A stretch of DNA of 64,000 nt from CAVUCH01 sp963739995 (GTDB lineage Bacteria; Acidobacteriota; Vicinamibacteria; Vicinamibacterales; JAENWD01). The translations under genes were made by a program, and so were the position numbers. The notes under the pieces are model-generated. The model searched no databases, was not told the origin of the DNA, and saw only the letters and a list, made by a program, of their open reading frames with translations. Location of the stretch: contig CAVUCH010000023.1 in assembly GCA_963739995.1 (NCBI GenBank), positions 11,296 through 75,295 of the forward strand, read 5' to 3'. Numbering within the stretch: position 1 is the stretch's first letter; the number at the start of each line of letters is the position of its first letter. Shown one piece after another: positions 17,396 through 25,900 of the stretch.

Positions 17396-18544
17396 ATGCG
17401 CAGCAGACGACTCGTTCCCTTCCTGACCGTGCTCTGCACGCTCGCCGTGTTCGCCCAATCGCCCACCACGGCCGGGCGCTGGTCCGAGGGGCGTGCGGCG
17501 CAGTGGTACGCCGCGCAGCCGTGGCTCGTCGGCAGCAACTACGTCCCTGCGACGGCCATCAACGAGCTCGAGATGTGGCAGGCCGACACGTTCGACCCGG
17601 CCACCATCGACAAGGAGCTCGGGCTGGCCGAGGGCCTCGGGATGACGACCATGCGCGTGTTCCTGCACGACCTGCTGTGGCAGCAGGATGCGGCCGGTTA
17701 CCGCGCGCGGATCGATCAGTTCCTCGCCATTGCGGCAAGGCATCGCATCAAGACGCTCCTGGTGCTGTTCGATTCGGTCTGGGATCCGAATCCTCGGCTC
17801 GGTCCCCAGCGAGCACCCACTCCGGGCGTCCACAACTCCGGCTGGCTGCAGAGTCCGGGCGCGAAAGCGCTCCAGGATCCAGCCGAGCACCCGCGGCTGC
17901 GCACGTACGTGATGGGCGTCGCCGGCGCCTTCGGCAAGGATCCGCGGGTGCTCGGTTGGGACATCTGGAACGAGCCCGACAACACGAACGACAACAGCTA
18001 CGGCAAACAGGAGCCGCCCAACAAGGTGGCTCTCGTATTGGCACTGCTGCCGCAGGTGTTCGCCTGGGTTCGGGAGGCGGGCGTCGAGCAGCCGTTGACA
18101 TCAGGCGTGTGGAGGGGCGACTGGTCGGCGGACGCCAAGCTGACGCCCATGGAGCGCATCCAGCTGGAACAGTCCGACGTGATCTCGTTCCACAACTACG
18201 ACGACGGCCCGACGTTCGAGAAGCGAATCACCTCGCTCCGGCGGTATCAGCGTCCCATCCTCTGCACCGAGTACATGGCGCGCGGAAACGGCAGCACCTT
18301 CCAGGGGTCGCTCCCGATCGCGAAGAAGTACAACGTGGCGGCGTTCAACTGGGGCTTCGTTGCGGGAAAGACGCAAACCCACCTGCCGTGGGACTCGTGG
18401 AAGAAGCCTTACGTGGGACGGGAGCCAGCGGTCTGGTTCCACGAGATCTTCAAGCAGGATGGCACGCCGTACCGCCAGGACGAAGTCGAGTTGATCCGGA
18501 CGCTCACGCGCAGCGCGCTGCCCGCGGCGGTTGGCGCTCCCTGA
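17396..18544 (+). CDS. Secreted glycoside hydrolase, GH5-like
   Basis: 382 residues with a signal peptide (MRSRRLVPFLTVLCTLAVFAQ) and a GGGAG ribosome site. The TIM-barrel glycosidase features of clan GH-A are visible: WDIWNEPDN with the acid/base E193 after strand 4, HNYDDG near strand 6, and ILCTEYMAR with the probable nucleophile E292. Related acidobacterial proteins are annotated as cellulase-family or xylanase-like, but the substrate cannot be told from sequence. It is a single gene, convergent with the giant caspase-like operon, with a REP-like palindrome between the two stops. Confidence 0.82.
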   Translation: MRSRRLVPFLTVLCTLAVFAQSPTTAGRWSEGRAAQWYAAQPWLVGSNYVPATAINELEMWQADTFDPATIDKELGLAEGLGMTTMRVFLHDLLWQQDAAGYRARIDQFLAIAARHRIKTLLVLFDSVWDPNPRLGPQRAPTPGVHNSGWLQSPGAKALQDPAEHPRLRTYVMGVAGAFGKDPRVLGWDIWNEPDNTNDNSYGKQEPPNKVALVLALLPQVFAWVREAGVEQPLTSGVWRGDWSADAKLTPMERIQLEQSDVISFHNYDDGPTFEKRITSLRRYQRPILCTEYMARGNGSTFQGSLPIAKKYNVAAFNWGFVAGKTQTHLPWDSWKKPYVGREPAVWFHEIFKQDGTPYRQDEVELIRTLTRSALPAAVGAP

Positions 18545-18546
18545 CC

Positions 18547-18566
18547 GCCGGGACTGAAGTCCCGGC
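18547..18566. repeat. REP-like palindrome, copy d
   Basis: GCCGGGACT-GA-AGTCCCGGC sits 2 bases after the GH5-like stop and 12 bases before the caspase-like gene stop. It is identical in its 20 bases to copy b. Here it could act as a bidirectional terminator, although there is no T tract on either side. Confidence 0.85.
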
Positions 18567-18578
18567 GGATCCCGCAGC

Positions 18579-21500
18579 CTACACTCCGATCACCGCCGGC
18601 TCCAGCAGGCCGTGCTCGCGCGCGGTCGGCGCGCAGTCGAGCACGGGGTGCTGCGCCGGCGACGCACCGAAGTCCCTCACCACGCGATCGATGAAGACTG
18701 CGTGCGTCACCGGGCCTCCCTCTGCGAGCAGACGTGCCGCACGCGAGGTGAACTGCCCGGCTCCGCCACTCTCGTAGGCGACCTCGTGGGGCAGGCATGC
18801 CGAGAAGCAGATGTCGAGCATGCCGGCGGCGCTCCCCGCCGCCTCGCGCGACGGGGTCGTCGCCCGCGCCCCGCGCACCGTGTCCGTGTCGGACTCGTCC
18901 GCACGGAACTCGCGGTGCTTCCTGGAGAGGTCCCGCGAGTAGGGGATGAACCGCGCCTTGCTGCCAGGCGGCACGTTCGCGGCAGGCCGCCCGCCGGGCA
19001 CCAGCGCGCGCGTGATCGTCCCCGAGTGGCAGCAGTCGATGAACGATGTGACGTTGACACCCGCGCGCATGCCGCTGAACACGGCCCGTACATCGTCGTC
19101 TATCAGGAACCGCCCCGCAGTGAAGTCCACCGGGCAGAACGCCTCGTCGAGCCGATCGTCCCCCTCGTCTCCGTCGATGTCGTCCACCTGCGTCCCGTGC
19201 CCCGCGAACTGGAACACCACGACGTCCCCCGGCCGGGCGGCGCCGACGATGTCGCCGAGCGCGGCCAGAATCGCCTCACGCGTGGCGCTCGCGTCGTGCA
19301 GCGAACGCACCTGGAAGCCGCGCTTCTCCAGCGCCGCCTGCCAGCTGCGCGCGTCGTTCACGGATCCACCCAGCTGGTACGGGGCCTCGTATGTGTCGAT
19401 ACCGACGCACAACGCAAGGCGCGCGCCCGTCCGGGCGGCCCGTGAGGGCATGCCGCCGGGCTGCACCGCGGGCGCCGCTTCGAGCCGCATGGGCGGCTGC
19501 TCCGCTGCGGGCGCCGTCGCGAGCGCTGGCCCGGGTGCCGGCTGCAAGGGCTCCTGGAAGTAGTTCACGATCGGGGTCGCATCGCCTGCGGCGATTACCC
19601 GACGCACCACGCTGTTCATCGTCGGCACGTCATCGTCGAAGCCGCCATGCGTATTGGACATCGAGCAGCTGTTCAACGGCGCGTCCGACGCCGTATTGGA
19701 GAACAGCACGTCGGCACGTTTCTGGTTGCCGGCCAGGCCGAAGAACCGTATCAGTTTCACGTCGTCCCGGAGGCTTTCCTCCAGGCCGAGAATCGGCGAG
19801 GGCTGGGCGCTCTCGAACGCGCGGCTGACCAGGTACAGGAGCGACTTCTTGTAGGGTCCTGCCTCGTCGGCCTGCTCCTGGCTCTTGTTCATCGTGTACA
19901 TGGTGAGCGCCTCGATCCCCTTCCCCGGGCCCACGCGGTCCATCAGCTTCGTCTTGAACAGATCGGTGGCGCACGCCGGTGCGAGCAGGTGCAGGCTCTG
20001 CACCGCAATCGGCGGCGCACCCGCCGCAGACTTCCGTCCCAGGACGGCTGGCAGGAAGTGGGAGTGGAAGATGGCGCCGGCGCTGTGCCCGACGGCGTGG
20101 ATCTCGAGGTCCGCGTGATGTGCGTTCCACAACTCGCGCACACGCTCAGCGATGAGCAGCCCTCCGCCCCCTTCGAGCACAGCAACCTCGGCGCTGCGCT
20201 TCATCTGGCTCCAGACAGCCTTGCCCCCGGGCCGTGCGGCGACTTCGAGCACGGCGTCGGCGAGGTCTTCGCCGATGGTGCGCGCGGCGGTGCTTCGCGC
20301 CGCGCTCAGGCCGCCGACGATGTCCATCACGGTTTCGCGCAGGCCCGTCTCCCACACGAACGAGACGGGGTAGATGTTGTTCTGGCGCCAGAACTTCAAC
20401 CGCCTCAGCACCGGCTCGAGCCCGTCGCGCTCTCCGATGAGGCCGCCGTGCGCATAGAAGAGAATGCGGGCCTTCTGCCCATCGGCCTTTCGCGCCTGGA
20501 TTTCGGCCGGGATCAGCTCCGTGAAGAGCCGCGCCACGTCGGCCTCCGTCGTTTCGATCTCACCGCCCTGCGAGAGCGCGCCCATCCGAAGGTTGATCGC
20601 GTGCCGCCTGAGGGCTTCCCGTTCCTCGACCGTGAGCGGCCGCGGCGGCGCCTTGCGAGTTGCCGCTCCAGCGGTCGTCGACGCCCGGACGGCTCCAGCC
20701 TCGATCGCCCGCGCGCCAGCCACGCGCGTGTCGAAGAACGCCAGCAGCCTGGGCGACGCGATCGTCGCCTGCGCCGCCGCCGCGCGCCGTGAGGCCGCGT
20801 CGAGCGCCACGATCCCCCAGGGGTCGCCGAATCGAGCCTTGCTGTCCTTCACCACGTCCTCGAGTGCCTTCTCCAGCTGACTGCGCTTCTTGTGGAATGC
20901 CGGATCGGTCGCGAGCGACGCGGCCGAGCGCCCGCCCAGGAAGCGCCGCATCTCCATCAACGCCGCCGCCGCGCGGGCCATCGCGTCGGACCACCACCGG
21001 ATGACCAGGTAGTCGCCCACCACGTGCTCGGCGCGCAGCGCACCCAGGCTCCTGGTCAGGTCGAATCGGATCTGCGTCGGACCCCCTTGCGTCATCGCCG
21101 CCCAGCGCGCATCGTCGGACACCGCGGCGCGGCGGTGGGCGCGCTCCTCGTCGCCCGCGGGGATGAGTGCCATCAGCGTGTCGCGGCCGACACGCTCGTA
21201 GTACTCGCGCGTCCGCGGCCCATCCGGGCCGATGAACAGCGCATCGGCCCCGTTCTGGTCGAAGGCGCACTCGAGCAGAAACGTCGATGGGCCGAAGTCG
21301 TGCTCGTCGCCGATGCGCCGTGCCGCCTCGCCGCTGTCCGCGAGGCCCATCGCCACGATGGCGTTGAAGTCTTCCCGCAGGTCGCGGCTGGACGTCTTCG
21401 CACGCGACTCGAAATGCGAGCACCGGCACGCGAGCGCAATCTGCGCCGTCAGCCGCGACGCCTGGTATGCGGCACTGACCATCACGGATTCGAGCATGAG

Positions 21501-22886
21501 CTTGCGCACCTTCTCGCCGTCCGATTCGAACGGTCGCGTCTTCACGACGATGTGCTTCGAGGTAATCGTGTCGGCCGCGTTCAGCTCGCCAGTGAGCGGA
21601 TCGTACGAGAGCGTCCCGGTGCTCACCAGCTCCGCGACGCTCGAGACGTTCACGATGCCGAGCAGGTTGAATCGCCAGGCGGTGCGGCGCTCGCGCGTGC
21701 GGAGGATGCCCGTGTGGACCATGCGGATCCCGGGCGCGGATGTGGAGGCCGCCTCCTGCAACCCTGTCAGCCTGCCTTTCAATGCGTCGGACACGGCGTC
21801 GCGCCCGCCCTTCGTCAGCGCGCTCACATCGATGTCGAACGCAAACAGCGCCTCACCACGCCGCACCGACGAGAACTGCAGCTCCGCGGCGATGCGCAGC
21901 GTCCGGTTGATGCTCCCGGCGATGGCCTGCTGCAGCGTCTCGATCTGCTCATCGCTCAAGTTGGCGTTGACGAGCGCCGTGAGGTCCGCCTTCGGGTCGG
22001 CGCTGACCGCAGTGATGAACCGGGTGATGACGTCGCTGTCGCGAACGGTCGCGGCCACGCCGACGGAGGCGGAGGCGTTGATCTCGAGAGTGCTGCCCGA
22101 GCGCCGGTAGCACGCAAGCCGCACCGTCTCGGGCGACACGCGCGAGGCGCGAATCTCGAACGCGCCGCTCGCGCCGAACGTGGCGCCCACCGACACCGAG
22201 GCGCCCGCCGTCAGCTTGGCGGACCCGATGACCGGCAGACCCGGCGTCGCCAGGGGATTGACGACGCTTGCAAGATCCACGGCACCGGTGAACTGGACGT
22301 TGCCCTCGCCTTCGAACGAAGCATACGCGCCGGCCTGGAGCAGCGCGAGATCGTCGGCGTCGCGCGGAATCACCGCGTGCGCCACGGTGGCGATCAAGGC
22401 CTCGCCAAGGGTGAGGGTTCGCGCGGCGAGGTCGAACGGATGGAAGTACCGCGTGGTCAGGGACGCGCCGCCGGCCACGCCGAGCGAGGCGGGTCCTGAC
22501 GCGACCTCAGCGCCACCCGACAGGCGTCCGGACACACCCACCGACACGTACGACGTACCGCTGGCGATGGTCACCGCGTCGCGCAGGTCGTCTGCGGGGA
22601 AAAGCAGCTCGCCCCCCTGGTAGACGCCGACGCCGACACGCGCCCCCGCCTCGAGCGTGGCCGAGCCGGCCCCGGCCACCGGAACTGTCTTTCGCGACGA
22701 GAACTCGGCCGCGATGGGACTGGTGGCCGTGTCGGCAAGCGGCTTGTCCAATGCCTTGGCGACGGGTCTCAGCGCCATGAGCTCGAGCAGCGGCGCGGGC
22801 AGGAATCTGCCGAGACCGCTCGTGCTCGGGGTCTCCGTGGAGATCAGCGGTGCGTTCAGTTCGTCCACGACCTTGAATGTCGCCAT
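18579..22886 (-). CDS. Giant caspase-like (C14) protease with alpha/beta-hydrolase-like module
   Basis: 1435 residues, no signal peptide. (1) Residues 60-360: glycine-rich alternating beta segments such as GARVGVGVYQGG, SVGVSGRLSGG and GASVSVGATFGASG; no family recognised. (2) 360-740: mixed region with helical stretches. (3) 800-1060: alpha/beta-hydrolase-like module, ILFYAHGG (806-815) as the oxyanion strand and AVGHSAG (931-937) with nucleophile candidate S935. (4) 1155-1400: caspase/metacaspase domain, LALCVGIDTYEAP, then FQFAGHG with catalytic H1230, and SFIDCCHSG with catalytic C1286. It follows the CHAT gene by 34 bases with a GGGGAGG ribosome site, so the two are one operon. The pairing of a hydrolase with a C14 protease suggests a protease-controlled effector; that is inference. 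Confidence 0.88.
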   Translation of the reverse strand: MATFKVVDELNAPLISTETPSTSGLGRFLPAPLLELMALRPVAKALDKPLADTATSPIAAEFSSRKTVPVAGAGSATLEAGARVGVGVYQGGELLFPADDLRDAVTIASGTSYVSVGVSGRLSGGAEVASGPASLGVAGGASLTTRYFHPFDLAARTLTLGEALIATVAHAVIPRDADDLALLQAGAYASFEGEGNVQFTGAVDLASVVNPLATPGLPVIGSAKLTAGASVSVGATFGASGAFEIRASRVSPETVRLACYRRSGSTLEINASASVGVAATVRDSDVITRFITAVSADPKADLTALVNANLSDEQIETLQQAIAGSINRTLRIAAELQFSSVRRGEALFAFDIDVSALTKGGRDAVSDALKGRLTGLQEAASTSAPGIRMVHTGILRTRERRTAWRFNLLGIVNVSSVAELVSTGTLSYDPLTGELNAADTITSKHIVVKTRPFESDGEKVRKLMLESVMVSAAYQASRLTAQIALACRCSHFESRAKTSSRDLREDFNAIVAMGLADSGEAARRIGDEHDFGPSTFLLECAFDQNGADALFIGPDGPRTREYYERVGRDTLMALIPAGDEERAHRRAAVSDDARWAAMTQGGPTQIRFDLTRSLGALRAEHVVGDYLVIRWWSDAMARAAAALMEMRRFLGGRSAASLATDPAFHKKRSQLEKALEDVVKDSKARFGDPWGIVALDAASRRAAAAQATIASPRLLAFFDTRVAGARAIEAGAVRASTTAGAATRKAPPRPLTVEEREALRRHAINLRMGALSQGGEIETTEADVARLFTELIPAEIQARKADGQKARILFYAHGGLIGERDGLEPVLRRLKFWRQNNIYPVSFVWETGLRETVMDIVGGLSAARSTAARTIGEDLADAVLEVAARPGGKAVWSQMKRSAEVAVLEGGGGLLIAERVRELWNAHHADLEIHAVGHSAGAIFHSHFLPAVLGRKSAAGAPPIAVQSLHLLAPACATDLFKTKLMDRVGPGKGIEALTMYTMNKSQEQADEAGPYKKSLLYLVSRAFESAQPSPILGLEESLRDDVKLIRFFGLAGNQKRADVLFSNTASDAPLNSCSMSNTHGGFDDDVPTMNSVVRRVIAAGDATPIVNYFQEPLQPAPGPALATAPAAEQPPMRLEAAPAVQPGGMPSRAARTGARLALCVGIDTYEAPYQLGGSVNDARSWQAALEKRGFQVRSLHDASATREAILAALGDIVGAARPGDVVVFQFAGHGTQVDDIDGDEGDDRLDEAFCPVDFTAGRFLIDDDVRAVFSGMRAGVNVTSFIDCCHSGTITRALVPGGRPAANVPPGSKARFIPYSRDLSRKHREFRADESDTDTVRGARATTPSREAAGSAAGMLDICFSACLPHEVAYESGGAGQFTSRAARLLAEGGPVTHAVFIDRVVRDFGASPAQHPVLDCAPTAREHGLLEPAVIGV

Positions 22887-22920
22887 GCGAGCCTCCCCTT
22901 GTTCGACGTGCGCGATCGGT

Positions 22921-25900
22921 TCAGGACACCTGGACGCCTGCTCGTATCCGATCGCGAAGACTCTCGAGCCGGGCACGGACGTCGGCGTCCGGTGCCATCG
23001 CGTACAGGAAATCGAACTGCGTGAAGACGGAATCAACCTCGCGTGCGCTCCCGATGGCACGGTAGTCGAGATACGCAGCGGCGATCCGCTTCACCTCCTC
23101 GTCGCTCAACGTGCCATGTGCGAGCACCGCCAGCAGGTCGGCATCGACCGACATGGCGTACAGCCGGAAAGCCGGCGTCTTGGCCAACTGCCGGTCGAGG
23201 GCCGCGCGCGCATCCGAGAGGTCGCGAGCGGATACGGTACCGAACGTCTCTCGCTCCGCGTCTGTGGTCTCGGCGCGGCTCTGCCAGCTGCGCGCAAGAG
23301 ACGCCGCCACTGCATTCAGCAGGGGGTACGCCACGTCAGCCTGCCGCTCCGCCGCCAGCCGGGCGGCACTGCGATAGAACGCCTCCATCTGCGCGAGCGC
23401 CTGGAGACGCTTCCTGCCAGCCTGCATCAGCGCCAGCCGCTTGTACGCCGATGCGATCAGCGCCAGCCGCTCGGAGGTCTGGCCGAACGGCTCCTGCTTC
23501 GTCCCGAGCAGTGGTCCGGTCAGCGTCTCCAGCGTCTTGATCGCGTCTTCGATCTGGCTCACGCACGCTCGCTGGAGCGTGTCGCGCTCTTTGCCGGTCA
23601 GGGGCGTGCCCTGCTGCCACCTCGCCATCGCGTGACGCACTTCGAAGTTGGCGAGCTGCTCCACGTCGCGCATGGATGCCGCGGCGTCCTCGGCCGACAA
23701 CGCCTGCCGGTAGAGCCGGATGGCGACATCGAGCTTGCCCGCCTCGCCGTACGCGCGTGCAAGTGCAGACGTCACGAGACCATTCTGCAACCACCCCTTG
23801 TGCTCCACGGCCTTCGCGATCTGCTCGAGGCGTTCCAGTTCCCAGGCTGCGCTCGCGGTAGCGCCGGTCTTGAGCCGGGCGGCGATGTTGCTCAGATCCT
23901 GCACCGCGTGCGCGGGCGACACGATTCGGACCGAATCCGGACTGCCCCCGGTGCGAGCGGCCGCCAGGACCAACCGGTACTCCGGATCGCCGTAGCATTG
24001 ATACGCGCCCCACGTGTTCGATCCGGGATGCCGCTCGAATGCGGCACACCGCGCCAGCTTCACCGCCTCGCCGAAGGCCTGTCCCTTGAGCATCTCGTCA
24101 TAGAAGATCGTCGAGAACGTCGCCGCCCCGGCATCGTCAACGGCCCACCCGGCGGCGACCACTGCACGGACCCCCATCCTGATGAACTCGGTCGCGATGT
24201 TCGCGGCGAGGCGTGGAAAGGCGCGCTGTTGTGCCGTCTGCGGCGTGCCGGGCATGGGGGCCTCGACGACTCCCAGGTAGCAGCAGTTGATGAACACGAG
24301 ATCGGGAACGCGGCGCATCTGCTGCACTTCCGCAGGCGTGAGGAACACGCCGTCACCGATCACCATGCCCGTGATCGGTGCGACTGTCTGCTGCCGCAGC
24401 AGCGTGTCGCTCAACGCCTGTCCGCAGGTGTCGCAGTTCATCGCCTGCGGGGGCACGTACCGGTACACGCCATGGCCCGCCAGGTGCAGCAGCTTGTAGG
24501 GGCGGGCGAACAGGGCGCTGACGACCTCCTGGGCGGTCGGCCGTATGTGCTTTGTGGGAACGAAGCTGCCCTGCAGTGTCCGCCAGACGGCTTCGGCTTC
24601 CGCCTGCGCCCCCTTGAGCTCGGTGAAACTGCTGATGGGATCGCCGATCACCAGTGCGGTGTTCTCCGCCACGGATTGAATCGTGCTCCGGAACTCCTGC
24701 GATTCGAGCTGGCGCAGCAAGCCGTGTTCGATGACCCACGGCTTGCGACCCTCGCGCGAGCCGTCTTCGAGCAGCTCCCACGGATACCGCGCCGATTCCT
24801 CGTCGAGCAGCAGCACGACGTTGTCCTGATCGGGCGCGGTCTCCTTCAGCTCGTTGGGCAGCAGGAGATCGAACATCGTCCTCGCCACCGCGCGGTTGTC
24901 ACGCGTGGTGGCAATCGCGCTTTCGATGTACTGATCGACCAGCTGGCGCTGGGTCGAGAGCAGGCGCACCTCCGTGCGCGCGCGACCTGTCACCGCGGCG
25001 AAGCGCAGGCCCCCGTCGGCCACCTCACCTTCGCGCCTGCCCAGAATCTGGAGCCGTTGCCACCAGCCGGTGGGTTCGGTGTACGAGAGGCGGCGCAAGC
25101 CCCCGTCCCTGCCGTCAATCGTCGGCGCCAGATCGATCGCCTCCCGGATCCCGGCCTGCTCCGACAGCATGTGCAGTTCTTCCAGCGCCTGCACCGCGCG
25201 GTCTTCCCACAGCTCCACGAACTCGAGCGTGCTGATCCGCTCGGCCTGCTCCGTCGCCGCGAGGGTCTCGTTGGCGCGCACCGCTCCGCGAATGAGCGCG
25301 TACACCGAATCGGCCACTGACATGCCGCCCGCGCCGGTCCCGATGAGGAGCGCCGACACGCCCAGTTGGCAACGATCCTCCGCCCCGACGCGGGCCTGCT
25401 TGCTCCGTTCGAGCGCGTACTCGAGAAGCGCCCGCGCGAAGCTGCGGGTCAACTGCGCCGCGGAGAGGCTCCCGACTGGGCCGAGCCCGACGACGAGCGC
25501 CCCCTGAAGACCGAGGAACCGCACGTCCGAGCACTTCGGGTTCGTGAAGATGGCGCTGGTCTCGAGCGGGCCCGGGTACAAGCCCATCTGATGTCGCCGC
25601 GTCAACGCGCCCTCGAGGGCGCGATCCAGATGCTGTTCGGCACTGATGATGGCGTCACCGGCATAGTGTCCGACCGCGATCACGTGCCGCGCGAACGCCA
25701 GGTTCCCGTGCACCACCCGCACGGCGATGGGCCGCTCCTGCCGCGCGCGCGTACGGCGCTTGCGCGATCCGGCGCCGACCACGGCCGCGGCAAGATCGTC
25801 CTCGTCAGGGAAGCGGTCGTCCTCCGCCGGCGGCATCGGAAACAGATCGGCGACCGAGCGGGTGACCGGCGCACGCTGGTCGAGCAGCTTCGTCGTGCCC

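Noticed and set aside
18547..18566. Calling the REP-like palindromes transcription terminators
   Set aside because: Two of four copies are in divergent promoter regions and none has a T tract; only the copy between convergent stops could plausibly terminate.
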